Source: Ruminococcus sp. CAG:563 (GTDB lineage: Bacteria; Bacillota; Clostridia; Oscillospirales; Acutalibacteraceae). Taken from it: DNA of 38,308 nucleotides. A program made the translations under genes and the position numbers. The stretch covers positions 13,812 to 52,119 of the forward strand of contig FR882042.1 of NCBI GenBank assembly GCA_000434915.1, given 5' to 3'. Positions 1 through 8,496 of the stretch are shown here, piece by piece. How positions within the stretch are numbered: the stretch's first letter is position 1; the number at the start of each line of letters is the position of its first letter. The notes beneath the pieces were generated by a model. That model was not told the DNA's origin. It was given only the letters and a program-made list of their open reading frames with translations, and searched no databases.

Positions 1-129
1 AGCGAGGCTATAGAGGCTCTCGTTCAGCTCGGATACAGCAGGTCTGAGGCTGCCGTTGCACTCGGTAAGCTTGACAGCAGCTTGTCTGTTGAGGAACTCA
101 TAAGACAGGCACTTAAATCATTGATATAA
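1..129 (+). CDS. ruvA: Holliday junction branch migration protein RuvA, C-terminal fragment
   Basis: Only the last 42 codons are in the window; the 5' part lies upstream. The visible peptide begins SEAIEALVQLGYSRSEAAVA, which matches the small helical domain III of RuvA, a UBA-like three-helix unit. In the family this domain contacts RuvB and controls its branch-migration activity, while the missing N-terminal domains bind the four-way junction. The stop codon lies 12 bases before the ruvB start, and the ruvB ribosome site overlaps the end of ruvA. That is the usual ruvA-ruvB operon order and supports the call. Family assignment from so short a piece rests partly on this context. Confidence 0.88.
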   Translation, partial: SEAIEALVQLGYSRSEAAVALGKLDSSLSVEELIRQALKSLI

Positions 130-141
130 GGAGGGAACGAC

Positions 142-1212
142 ATGGAGGATATGGATTTTGAAAACCGAATAGTCGCTCCCGAATATATGGATAACGATTC
201 CGATGTGGAGTTTCAGCTCCGTCCGAGGACGATGAGCGATTATATCGGACAGACTAAGGTTAAGGAAAATCTTTCAATTTATATTGAGGCGGCAAAAAAG
301 AGAAACGAGCCGCTTGACCATGTGCTTCTCTATGGCCCTCCGGGACTCGGAAAGACTACCCTTGCAGGCATCATTGCCAACGAGATGGGCGTTAATTTTC
401 GTGTTACCTCAGGCCCTGCAATCGAAAAGCCGAAGGATTTGGCTGCACTGCTTACGAACCTCAGCGAGGGCGACGTGCTCTTTATTGACGAAATTCACAG
501 AATGAACAGGAGCGTTGAAGAGGTTCTCTATCCGGCGATGGAGGACAATGCACTTGATATAATCATCGGTCAGGGACCGTCGGCAAGAAGCATAAGAATT
601 GATCTTCCGAGATTCACCCTTGTCGGTGCAACAACAAGAGCAGGTCAACTCAGTGCTCCGCTTCGTGACCGTTTCGGCGTTATTGCAAGGCTTGAGCTGT
701 ATTCGCCCGAGGATCTCAGCAGTATCGTTAAAAGAAGCGCAGGAATACTCAATATAGAAATTACCGACGAGGGAGCTTATCAGATAGCCTCCCGTTCAAG
801 AGGAACGCCGAGAATCGCAAACAGATTCTTAAAGCGTGTGCGTGATTTTGCACAGGTGCTCGGCAACGGTATTATCACCGATGAAAACGCCGACCTTGCA
901 CTCAATCGCCTTGAGGTTGACCCGCTCGGTCTCGATTCGATCGACCGACTTCTTCTTACGGCGATGATAAAGAACTATAACGGAGGTCCCGTCGGACTTG
1001 AAACGATCGCCGCTGCGATAGGCGAGGAAGCGATCACAATAGAAGATGTTTATGAACCGTATCTGATGCAGATCGGATTTCTTTCGAGAACTCCGAGAGG
1101 ACGTATGGTTACGCCTGCCGGCTATGCACATTTGGGTATGCCGATGCCTGCACAGAACGGAGCTAATAACAACCCGGTTCCGCTGATGGAACAGCAAAAA
1201 TTTGAACTATAA
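142..1212 (+). CDS. ruvB: Holliday junction branch migration DNA helicase RuvB
   Basis: RuvB is the AAA+ hexameric motor that, with RuvA, drives branch migration of Holliday junctions in recombinational repair. The 356-residue protein shows Walker A (GPPGLGKTT), Walker B (LFIDEIHRM), sensor 1 (GATTRAG), an arginine-finger region (PLRDRFG) and the C-terminal winged helix (FLSRTPRGRMVTPAG). The length is normal for the family. An AGGAGG-like ribosome site (about 130-135) sits correctly before the ATG at 142. A second in-frame ATG at 151 is possible but less well spaced. It is cotranscribed with ruvA upstream and glmM 15 bases downstream. Confidence 0.97.
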   Translation: MEDMDFENRIVAPEYMDNDSDVEFQLRPRTMSDYIGQTKVKENLSIYIEAAKKRNEPLDHVLLYGPPGLGKTTLAGIIANEMGVNFRVTSGPAIEKPKDLAALLTNLSEGDVLFIDEIHRMNRSVEEVLYPAMEDNALDIIIGQGPSARSIRIDLPRFTLVGATTRAGQLSAPLRDRFGVIARLELYSPEDLSSIVKRSAGILNIEITDEGAYQIASRSRGTPRIANRFLKRVRDFAQVLGNGIITDENADLALNRLEVDPLGLDSIDRLLLTAMIKNYNGGPVGLETIAAAIGEEAITIEDVYEPYLMQIGFLSRTPRGRMVTPAGYAHLGMPMPAQNGANNNPVPLMEQQKFEL

Positions 1213-1227
1213 TTCGGAGGTCATTTT

Positions 1228-2580
1228 ATGGGCAGATTATTCGGAACAGACGGTGCAAGAGGAGTTGCAAACTCGGAGCTTACCTGCGAGCTTGCCATGC
1301 AGATCGGCCGTGCGGCTGCGATGGTTCTTATTGACGAGAACAAAAAGCGTCCGAGAGTTATGATCGGAATGGACACAAGAATTTCGTCAAATATGCTTTG
1401 CTCTGCGATCACTGCAGGTCTTTGCTCGGTTGGTGCGGATGTTATGCAGCTCGGCGTACTTCCCACGCCTGCGGTTGCATTCCTTGTTAAGAAGTATGAG
1501 TATGATGCAGCGGTCATGATCACCGCTTCGCATAACCCGTGCGAATACAACGGCATCAAAATCTTCCAGGCGGACGGCTACAAGCTTCCCGATGAACTGG
1601 AGGAGAAAATTGAGGCGATTATCCTTGACGGCGTAATTCAGCCGCCTGTTAAGATAGGAGCCGATATCGGACGTATCAGAAGCTCTGAGATGCCGACGTT
1701 TGATTACACACGTCATCTTATTTCCACGGTTGAGGATATTGATTTTTCGGGCTATAAGGTTGCTCTTGACTGCGCAAACGGTGCAGCGAGCGTAACGGCT
1801 CCCGATCTTTTTACCGAGCTTGGGGTTGACTGCCACATCAAGTCGTCAATGCCGAACGGTATCAATATCAACCGTGAGTGCGGTTCGACTCATATTGACG
1901 GACTTCAGAGATATGTTAAGGAATACGGCTGCGACGTAGGCTTCGCTTTCGACGGTGATGCAGACAGAATGCTGGCTGTTGATGAGAACGGCGAGGTTGT
2001 TGACGGCGATAAGATTATTGCGATCTGTGCCAAGGATATGAAAAGCAGAGGAGTCCTCACCGATGATACGGCCGTTGTTACGGTCATGAGTAACATGGGC
2101 TTCTTTGAATTCTGCAAGAAGAACGGCATCAAGACCGAGACTACAAAGGTCGGTGACAGATACGTTCTTGAAAATATGAGAGAGAACAACTTTAAGATAG
2201 GCGGCGAACAGTCGGGTCACGTTATTTTCTTTGACTACGCCTCAACGGGTGACGGCCAGCTTACCGCTCTCCAGCTGCTTGCAGTTATGAAGAGAACAGG
2301 CAAAAAGCTCTCCGAGCTTGCCGCCGAGATGGAAGTGTTCCCACAGGTTCTTATCAATGTCAGAGTTTCCCAGATGGGCAAGGCTCGCTACGACAAGGAT
2401 GAGGAAATCAAGAAGGCTATTGCAAGCGCAGAAAAGGAGCTTGGCGATTCGGGCAGAGTGCTTGTTCGTGTTTCGGGTACAGAGCCGCTTGTAAGAGTTA
2501 TGCTTGAGGGCAGGGATAAGGACAAGATTCAAGTCCTTGCCGAGGAAATTGCACAGGTAGTTAAAGAAAGACTTATATAA
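1228..2580 (+). CDS. glmM: Phosphoglucosamine mutase
   Basis: GlmM interconverts glucosamine-6-phosphate and glucosamine-1-phosphate, the step that feeds UDP-GlcNAc and so peptidoglycan synthesis. The 450-residue protein begins GRLFGTDGARGVAN. It has the phosphoserine active-site loop TASHNPCEYNG, the metal-binding loop FDGDADRML and the C-terminal phosphate-binding motif VRVSGTEPLVRVM, in the order of the alpha-D-phosphohexomutase superfamily. These motifs favour GlmM over phosphoglucomutase or phosphomannomutase. A GGAGG site precedes the ATG. It lies in the same operon as ruvB, 15 bases downstream, which links an envelope-precursor enzyme to DNA repair genes with no obvious functional tie. 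Confidence 0.96.
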   Translation: MGRLFGTDGARGVANSELTCELAMQIGRAAAMVLIDENKKRPRVMIGMDTRISSNMLCSAITAGLCSVGADVMQLGVLPTPAVAFLVKKYEYDAAVMITASHNPCEYNGIKIFQADGYKLPDELEEKIEAIILDGVIQPPVKIGADIGRIRSSEMPTFDYTRHLISTVEDIDFSGYKVALDCANGAASVTAPDLFTELGVDCHIKSSMPNGININRECGSTHIDGLQRYVKEYGCDVGFAFDGDADRMLAVDENGEVVDGDKIIAICAKDMKSRGVLTDDTAVVTVMSNMGFFEFCKKNGIKTETTKVGDRYVLENMRENNFKIGGEQSGHVIFFDYASTGDGQLTALQLLAVMKRTGKKLSELAAEMEVFPQVLINVRVSQMGKARYDKDEEIKKAIASAEKELGDSGRVLVRVSGTEPLVRVMLEGRDKDKIQVLAEEIAQVVKERLI

Positions 2581-2595
2581 ACGGAGGATGTCAGA

Positions 2596-3459
2596 ATGAG
2601 AGTTGCCGACGATTGGAAGGATTATGAATTGCTGGATTGCTCCGACGGAGAAAGACTTGAGCGTTGGGGCGAGGTTATCCTTATCCGTCCCGATCCGCAG
2701 GTAATTTGGAAAACTCCCAGAAAGCATCCTATGTGGAAGAAAGCAAATGCCAGATATCTCCGCTCTTCAACGGGCGGAGGTCACTGGGAGATTCTCAGAA
2801 AAACTCCCGACGCTTGGCGTATAAACTATAAAGAGCTCAGCCTTAATGTTAAGACAATGGGCTTCAAGCATACGGGAATTTTCCCCGAGCAGGCGGTCAA
2901 CTGGGATTACACGGCCGAGCTTATCAAGAATGCAGGCAGACCCGTAAAGGTGCTCAACCTGTTTTCTTACACAGGCGGCGCAACGGTTGCATGCCTTAAG
3001 GCAGGGGCGCAGGTCGTTCATGTCGACGCTTCAAAGGGCATGGTAAACTGGGCAAAGGAAAATGCCGCCGCTTCCCATGTCGCCGACAAACCGGTAAGAT
3101 GGATCGTTGACGACTGCATAAAGTTTGTGCAGCGTGAGATACGCAGGGGCAATAAATATGACATTATCATTATGGATCCGCCGTCATACGGCAGAGGCCC
3201 GGGCGGCGAGGTCTGGAAGCTTGAGGACGAGGTTTACGGCTTTGTTGAGCTGTGTACCGAGGTGCTTTCGGACGACCCGATAATGATGCTTATAAATTCA
3301 TACACAACAGGACTTTCGCCGGCTGTTATGCAGTATATTTTGGGTGCGCTTGTCGTGCCGAAATTCGGCGGAAAGGTGACTGGCAGCGAGATTGGTCTGC
3401 CTGTTACGCAGACCGGCATGGTTCTCCCATGCGGTGCATCTGCAATTTGGAAAAAGTAA
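2596..3459 (+). CDS. Class I SAM-dependent methyltransferase, RlmK/RlmI-like
   Basis: This 287-residue protein has a Rossmann-type methyltransferase core. The SAM-binding motif I is NLFSYTGGATVACLKAG (near residue 118), an acidic residue follows in VVHVDASKGM, and motif IV is the catalytic-looking MDPPSYGRG (near residue 195). DPPSYGRG-type sequences are typical of the COG1092-like group, whose characterised members methylate 23S rRNA; transfer of that exact activity here is inference. No N-terminal PUA domain is evident, so the protein is shorter than E. coli RlmI. A GGAGG site precedes the ATG, and the gene sits between glmM and ecfA1 in the operon. Confidence 0.8.
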   Translation: MRVADDWKDYELLDCSDGERLERWGEVILIRPDPQVIWKTPRKHPMWKKANARYLRSSTGGGHWEILRKTPDAWRINYKELSLNVKTMGFKHTGIFPEQAVNWDYTAELIKNAGRPVKVLNLFSYTGGATVACLKAGAQVVHVDASKGMVNWAKENAAASHVADKPVRWIVDDCIKFVQREIRRGNKYDIIIMDPPSYGRGPGGEVWKLEDEVYGFVELCTEVLSDDPIMMLINSYTTGLSPAVMQYILGALVVPKFGGKVTGSEIGLPVTQTGMVLPCGASAIWKK

Positions 3460-3477
3460 TTCGGAGAAACACTGACT

Positions 3478-4332
3478 ATGAGCGATACCATTATAAAATT
3501 CGATAACGTTTCGTTTGCCTACGAGCTGGAGGACGAGGGGGTCGTTAACGCGGTTAACGATTTCAGTCTTGAAGTGCCCGAGGGGCAGTTTCTTGCCGTG
3601 CTCGGTCATAACGGCTGCGGCAAATCAACGGTTGCAAAGCTTATTAACGGCATACTTGTTCCGAACAAGGGTAAGGTTACGGTCGAAGGAATGGACACTT
3701 CGGACGAGGAAAAGACGGTTGATATTCGCAAAACCGTCGGCATGGTTTTTCAGAACCCCGACAATCAGATCGTTGCGACGATTGTTGAGGACGACGTTGC
3801 GTTCGGCCCGGAAAATCTCGGAGTTGAGCCTTCGGAGATAAGAAAAGCTGTTGACAGTGCCTTGAAGGCAGTCGGAATGTATGAATTCCGCAAGCGTGAG
3901 CCGCACCGTCTTTCGGGCGGACAGAAGCAGAGAGTCGCTATTGCGGGTGTTATTGCAATGAACACCAAGTGTATCGTCATGGACGAGCCTACGGCCATGC
4001 TTGACCCTCAGGGCAGAAAAGAGGTTATGGACACGGTAATGAAGCTCAACAAGGAGTTTGGTATTACCGTTATCCTCATCACCCACTATATGGACGAAGC
4101 TGTTAAGGCGGACAGAGTAGTCGTTATGGACGGCGGAAGAATCGCCATAGACGGCACTCCGAAAGAGGTTTTCAAAAACGTTGAAAAAATGAAGGGGCTT
4201 GGGCTTGACGTGCCGCAGGCTACCGAGCTTGCCTACAGGCTCAGGAAAAAGGGATTCAAGCTTCCCGATAACATACTTGACGAGAACGAATGTGCCGAGG
4301 CAATCCTCAAAATCCTGGAGGTGAAGAAGTGA
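3478..4332 (+). CDS. ecfA1: Energy-coupling factor transporter ATPase EcfA1
   Basis: EcfA1 is one of the two cytoplasmic ATPases of an ECF-type vitamin and micronutrient importer. The 284-residue protein carries Walker A (GHNGCGKSTV), a Q-loop region (FQNPDNQIVATIVEDDVAFG, typical of ECF ATPases), the ABC signature LSGGQKQRVAIAG, Walker B (VMDEPTAMLDP) and the switch histidine in ITHYMDE. The stop codon shares one base with the ecfA2 start (TGATG), which indicates translational coupling. With ecfA2 and ecfT next to it and no substrate-binding S component, this looks like a group II module that serves several unlinked S components. Confidence 0.95.
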   Translation: MSDTIIKFDNVSFAYELEDEGVVNAVNDFSLEVPEGQFLAVLGHNGCGKSTVAKLINGILVPNKGKVTVEGMDTSDEEKTVDIRKTVGMVFQNPDNQIVATIVEDDVAFGPENLGVEPSEIRKAVDSALKAVGMYEFRKREPHRLSGGQKQRVAIAGVIAMNTKCIVMDEPTAMLDPQGRKEVMDTVMKLNKEFGITVILITHYMDEAVKADRVVVMDGGRIAIDGTPKEVFKNVEKMKGLGLDVPQATELAYRLRKKGFKLPDNILDENECAEAILKILEVKK

Positions 4333-5168
4333 TGCCGATACTTGCAATGCAGGGCGTTACTCACCTTTACAATGAGGGAATGCCGAGCGAATCAAAGGCG
4401 ATTGACAATATAAATCTTGATATAGAAGAGGGCGAATTGGTCGGAGTTATCGGGCACACCGGCTCCGGTAAAAGCACCCTCGTTCAGCATTTTAACGGAA
4501 TCCTCAAGCCGAACAGCGGTAAGGTCATCGTTGACGGCGTTGATATTTGGTCGGATAAAAAGGCGACAAGAGAGGCTCGCTTCAAGGTCGGTCTTTGCTT
4601 CCAGTACCCCGAATATCAGCTCTTTGAGGAGACAGTGTATAAGGATATTTCATTCGGCCCGAAGAATATGAATCTCTCCAACGAGGAGATAGCGAAAAGG
4701 GTTGTTTCTGCGGCGGCATATGTCGGGCTGAAAAGAGAATTGCTCGAAAAATCGCCGTTTGACCTTTCGGGCGGTGAAAAAAGGCGAGCGGCAATAGCCG
4801 GCGTTATCGCTATGCAGCCGAAGGTTCTTATCCTTGACGAACCGACGGCAGGTCTCGACCCGATAGGCAGAGACACAATACTTGACATGATAAAGAATTA
4901 CCGTGAAAAAACCGGAAGTACGGTTCTGCTTGTTTCGCACAGCATGGAGGACGTTGCAAAGATAGCAACCAAGGTTGCGGTTATGAACAATGCAAGGCTC
5001 GAAATGTACGGAACGGTTGACGAGGTTTATTCTCACGCCGAAAGGCTCAGAGAAATAGGACTGAATATTCCGCAGATTTCAAAGGTCTTTGAGATACTCA
5101 AAAAGAACGGACACGACTTCGGCTCGGTTTATACCGTTGACCGTGCAGTTGAGGTCCTGACGAGGTAG
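4332..5168 (+). CDS. ecfA2: Energy-coupling factor transporter ATPase EcfA2
   Basis: This is the second ATPase of the ECF module, 278 residues from the chosen start. It has Walker A (GHTGSGKSTL), a Q-loop segment (FQYPEYQLFEETVYKDISFG), the signature LSGGEKRRAAIAG, Walker B (LILDEPTAGLDP) and VSHSMED. The ATG at 4332 is preferred over an in-frame ATG at 4290 because it begins the conserved domain, overlaps the ecfA1 stop as TGATG and has a GGAGGTGA site just upstream. The extra 14 residues from 4290 would lie inside the ecfA1 coding region. EcfA1 and EcfA2 normally form a heterodimer on EcfT. Confidence 0.95.
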   Translation: MPILAMQGVTHLYNEGMPSESKAIDNINLDIEEGELVGVIGHTGSGKSTLVQHFNGILKPNSGKVIVDGVDIWSDKKATREARFKVGLCFQYPEYQLFEETVYKDISFGPKNMNLSNEEIAKRVVSAAAYVGLKRELLEKSPFDLSGGEKRRAAIAGVIAMQPKVLILDEPTAGLDPIGRDTILDMIKNYREKTGSTVLLVSHSMEDVAKIATKVAVMNNARLEMYGTVDEVYSHAERLREIGLNIPQISKVFEILKKNGHDFGSVYTVDRAVEVLTR

Positions 5169-5206
5169 AGACAGCTATTATTTCCCCGCACAGGAGGTGC
5201 AAGCCG

Positions 5207-6028
5207 TTGTTAAAGGACATCACGATAGGTCAGTATTATAACGTTGAATCGCCGATTCATCGCATGGATGCAAGAATGAAAATCATACTGACCGTATTGT
5301 TCATTGTTTCGATTTTTATGTGCAAAAGCTTTGAGGCTCTCGGCCTCATGGTGCTTTTTACGTTGACAGTTAATATAATTTCAAAGGTTCCCGTGAAGAT
5401 GGTCGCAAAAAGTCTAAAGCCGATCGTCGTTATAGTTCTGTTCACTTCTGTGTTGAACATTTTCTATATCCGAGGCGGCACAGAGCTTGTGAACTGGCAT
5501 TTTATTCATATCACGACTAACGGACTCTTTACCGCCCTGTTTATGGCGATAAGAATAGTTTGCCTTGTTGTTATCAGTTCGCTTCTGACCTATACTACTA
5601 CTCCGACCGTTTTGACGGATTCCCTTGAAAAGCTTTTTGCTCCGCTTAAGCTCATTAAGGTGCCCGTGTCGACGCTTGCAATGATGATGACGCTGGCTCT
5701 GCGTTTTATTCCGACCCTCATTGACGAGATTGACAGAATTACAAACGCTCAGAAGGCGAGGGGTGCCGACCTTGACAACGGCAGCTTTATGCAAAGAGTC
5801 AAGGCTCTTGTGCCTATTATCGTTCCGCTTTTTGTCTCGTCGATAAGGCGAGCCTATGAGCTTGCCGACGCAATGGATTGCCGATGCTATACGGGCGGCC
5901 CGGGCAGAACGAGAATGAAGCAAATGAAGCTCAGAGCAATGGATTTTGTTTGGCTCGGTGCAGCACTTGTATATTTTGCAGGCATTATTTTGCTCAATTA
6001 TTATTTCAAGGCGGTGCTTGTCAAATGA
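5207..6028 (+). CDS. ecfT: Energy-coupling factor transporter transmembrane protein EcfT
   Basis: EcfT is the membrane scaffold that joins the EcfA ATPases to a substrate-binding S protein. The 273-residue protein has several hydrophobic segments and two coupling-helix signatures: ARG within AQKARGAD (about residues 184-186) and a second region AMDCRCYTGG (about 222-231), where CRC replaces the more usual ARG-like triplet. It starts with TTG at 5207, which has an AGGAGG site at 5192-5197 with good spacing; no better in-frame ATG is seen. The stop overlaps the truA start as ATGA. Order ecfA1-ecfA2-ecfT-truA is common in Firmicutes. Confidence 0.94.
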   Translation: MLKDITIGQYYNVESPIHRMDARMKIILTVLFIVSIFMCKSFEALGLMVLFTLTVNIISKVPVKMVAKSLKPIVVIVLFTSVLNIFYIRGGTELVNWHFIHITTNGLFTALFMAIRIVCLVVISSLLTYTTTPTVLTDSLEKLFAPLKLIKVPVSTLAMMMTLALRFIPTLIDEIDRITNAQKARGADLDNGSFMQRVKALVPIIVPLFVSSIRRAYELADAMDCRCYTGGPGRTRMKQMKLRAMDFVWLGAALVYFAGIILLNYYFKAVLVK

Positions 6029-6774
6029 GAAACCTTGCGCTTCGCCTGATGTATGACGGCACTGATTTCCACGGCTGGCAGGTTCAGCCGAACGGAATAA
6101 CCGTACAGGAGTGCTTGCAGGACGCTGTTGAAAAAATTCTCGGTGTGCGTGAGAATATAATCGGCTGCAGCCGCACGGATGCAGGGGTTCATGCCAATGA
6201 CTTTTGCTGCACGCTGAGAACGGAGAACGACATTGACTGTTACCGCTTGGTCGGCGCACTCAATGCGGTTTTGCCCGATTCGATTGCCGTTAAATCATGC
6301 AGGGACGTTTCGCTTGATTTTCATCCGAGATACGATTGCAAAGGCAAAAGATATCTTTACAGAATATGGAACTCGCAGGCGAAAAACCCGTTTCTCAAAA
6401 AATATGCGTGGCATTACAAAGCAAAGCTGGACGTTGATTTTTTGAATGAGCAGGCAAAGCAATATATCGGAACTCATGATTTCGCAGGCTTTTGCTCCTC
6501 GGGCAGCAGCGTTGAGGACACGGTTCGCACGATTTACGACTGCGGAGTTGTGAGAAACGGCGATGAGGTTGATTTTTACGTTGAGGGTGACGGCTTTCTT
6601 TACAACATGGTAAGGATAATGGTCGGTTCGTTAATAGAAATTTCAGAAAAAAGAATTGAAAAAGACACACTGACAGCTATAATAGAAAGTAAGGACAGAG
6701 AAAAGGCGGGCAGAACCGCCCCGGCGTGCGGACTCTTTCTTGACAATGTCAGCTATGGGGAGGCAGAAATTTGA
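6025..6774 (+). CDS. truA: tRNA pseudouridine(38-40) synthase TruA
   Basis: TruA converts uridines 38-40 of the tRNA anticodon stem-loop to pseudouridine. From the ATG at 6025 the protein has 249 residues, the usual size. It opens with LRLMYDGTDFHGWQ, has the catalytic aspartate in GCSRTDAGVHA and a C-terminal NMVRIMVGSL segment typical of the family. This ATG overlaps the ecfT stop by four bases (ATGA). Longer in-frame extensions upstream would run through ecfT in another frame and carry no TruA homology. The stop codon overlaps the next gene's TTG start as TTGA. Confidence 0.95.
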   Translation: MRNLALRLMYDGTDFHGWQVQPNGITVQECLQDAVEKILGVRENIIGCSRTDAGVHANDFCCTLRTENDIDCYRLVGALNAVLPDSIAVKSCRDVSLDFHPRYDCKGKRYLYRIWNSQAKNPFLKKYAWHYKAKLDVDFLNEQAKQYIGTHDFAGFCSSGSSVEDTVRTIYDCGVVRNGDEVDFYVEGDGFLYNMVRIMVGSLIEISEKRIEKDTLTAIIESKDREKAGRTAPACGLFLDNVSYGEAEI

Positions 6775-7973
6775 AAAACTCCGGAAAGTCAAAAAAAATA
6801 AGAATTAAATTATCTGAACGTACAAAAAAGATTTTGACCGGTGTTCTTGTTGTTGCCGTTATTATCCTCATTGTTATGACGGCGGCACAGAAGCTCGGCA
6901 ATATGACCATATCAACATTTACGGCCGATGTCAAAACATACTTCATGAGCCTTGGCTCAGGCGACGGATACCCCTATGAAATCAGCGCAAGCAAGGTTAA
7001 AAGTATTACTGTTAACAAATCAAATCTTAATCTTCTGCTTGACGACAAAACAATATCATTGACTTCATCGGCGAAGGAGATTATGCCGAAAAGTCATACC
7101 TACTCAAATCCTGTTATGAAAACAAAGGGCTCAAAGATGATTGTTTTTGATCTCGATTCGGGTAAATTCAGAGTTCAGAGAGGCTCGGATATAGTTGCCG
7201 AAAAGACGCTTGATAAAAATATTACGGCGGCGGCGATAGGTGCAAAGAGTAACTATGCCGTTGCATCATACGGCAAGGACGTTCAGTCGGTTCTCACGGT
7301 TTATAACAGGAACGGCAAGGAAAAATTCACATGGAATTTCAGCGACGAGAGAGTGACGGATATTGATCTTTCACCGAACGGAAAATATGTTGCGGTTGCC
7401 GCAGTCAACGCCAAAAACGGTGAAATGTCCTCAAAGCTTTATGTCTTCAATCTCAGCAAGACGGATAATTATATTTCCTGCTTCGATTATAACGGAACAA
7501 CGCTGTTGAGAGTGAATTATATTAAGGGTAACAACATTGTTGCTGTCGGTGACAATCTGAAATCGTATATAAAGAACAATACGGACAGACAGGATGATTT
7601 GAATTTTAATTCCGATAAGCTTCACAATTATTGTGTGACGCAGGACGGTTCGTCGATTCTTGCTCTTTCAAAATACGGCAGCTCGTCGCTTTCATCACTC
7701 ACGTTTTACAACAACAGAAACAAAGAAAGATTCAACGTGGATTTTGATAAGGAAATCAGGGGGGTGGATACGGACGGAAAATATATTGCCGTTCTCTTTG
7801 ACAGCGAGGTAAAAACGTTTAACAAGAGAGGTAAACAGGTAGGAACGATTTATTTCACAGGCGAACCTAAAAAGGTTACGGTCGACGGCAGCAAGACATA
7901 TATTCTGACCGGTGTGAATATAAAGAGTTATAAAACAAAAGGAACTACAGACGAAAGGCAGGCGTCCGAATAA
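6771..7973 (+). CDS. DUF5711-like membrane-anchored protein of unknown function
   Basis: No function is known to me. The 400-residue protein has a basic N-terminus, one transmembrane helix (about residues 21-38) and a long predicted extracytoplasmic part. That part has repeated beta-strand-like segments (for example GKYVAVAAVNAKNG and GKYIAVLFDSEVKTF), which suggests a WD40- or PQQ-like beta-propeller. Size, layout and position before cvpA resemble Clostridia proteins annotated DUF5711; that name is from memory. The TTG start at 6771 overlaps the truA stop (TTGA) and has a GGGGAGG site a few bases upstream. The stop shares one base with the cvpA ATG, so the two are probably coupled. Confidence 0.7.
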   Translation: MKNSGKSKKIRIKLSERTKKILTGVLVVAVIILIVMTAAQKLGNMTISTFTADVKTYFMSLGSGDGYPYEISASKVKSITVNKSNLNLLLDDKTISLTSSAKEIMPKSHTYSNPVMKTKGSKMIVFDLDSGKFRVQRGSDIVAEKTLDKNITAAAIGAKSNYAVASYGKDVQSVLTVYNRNGKEKFTWNFSDERVTDIDLSPNGKYVAVAAVNAKNGEMSSKLYVFNLSKTDNYISCFDYNGTTLLRVNYIKGNNIVAVGDNLKSYIKNNTDRQDDLNFNSDKLHNYCVTQDGSSILALSKYGSSSLSSLTFYNNRNKERFNVDFDKEIRGVDTDGKYIAVLFDSEVKTFNKRGKQVGTIYFTGEPKKVTVDGSKTYILTGVNIKSYKTKGTTDERQASE

Positions 7974-8494
7974 TGCAGGAGCATATAGTTGATATAATTC
8001 TGGCGGCAATCATAGTGCTGACAACAATAAGATATTATTGTCAGGGACTGGTTCAGACAGTATTTAAATTCGGTTCTTTCATAGTTGCGCTTTTGTCGGC
8101 AAGGATTTTCTGCGGCACAGTTACGGACTGGATATACAGCAATACTAAGCTTTTTGGCAGCACGGAAAGATATCTCGCAAAACTGATTGTATTTGTGCTC
8201 ATTTACATAGTTGTCAGACTTTTGTTCACATGGATAATTCATCTTTTGGATTCATTGAAAAAGCTTCCGATACTCAAAAAGACAAACAAATTTTTGGGAG
8301 CATTGCTCGGCTTCGGCTGCGGTCTGGTGGCTGTTATTGTTTTAAGCGTGGGCTTGCAAATATCCTCCCATGTGGTGTATAATGCGAAATATGTAAATGC
8401 AATAGATTCATCTGTCATTGTTCAGGCGGTCATTTCAAACGATAAGATTGCCGAAAATATCAAGTCTTTCAATAATTCCTATGGGGGTATATAA
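7973..8494 (+). CDS. CvpA family membrane protein
   Basis: The 173-residue protein has about four hydrophobic segments, beginning HIVDIILAAIIVLTTIRYY, followed by a glycine-containing LGALLGFGCGLVAVIVL helix. This pattern fits the CvpA/YshB family (CvpA in E. coli is linked to colicin V production). The molecular role in Gram-positives is not settled. The ATG uses the last base of the previous stop codon, and the next gene, pgsA, starts two bases after its own stop. The DUF5711-cvpA-pgsA arrangement suggests an envelope-related job, but this is inference. Confidence 0.8.
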   Translation: MQEHIVDIILAAIIVLTTIRYYCQGLVQTVFKFGSFIVALLSARIFCGTVTDWIYSNTKLFGSTERYLAKLIVFVLIYIVVRLLFTWIIHLLDSLKKLPILKKTNKFLGALLGFGCGLVAVIVLSVGLQISSHVVYNAKYVNAIDSSVIVQAVISNDKIAENIKSFNNSYGGI

Positions 8495-8496
8495 AA

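Noticed and set aside
5414..6259. Long reverse-strand open frame across ecfT and truA, and similar ones at 3625-4347, 10064-10948 and 23563-24426
   Set aside because: They lie opposite well-supported conserved genes, have no ribosome site or recognisable motif and show cysteine/histidine/arginine-rich antisense composition.
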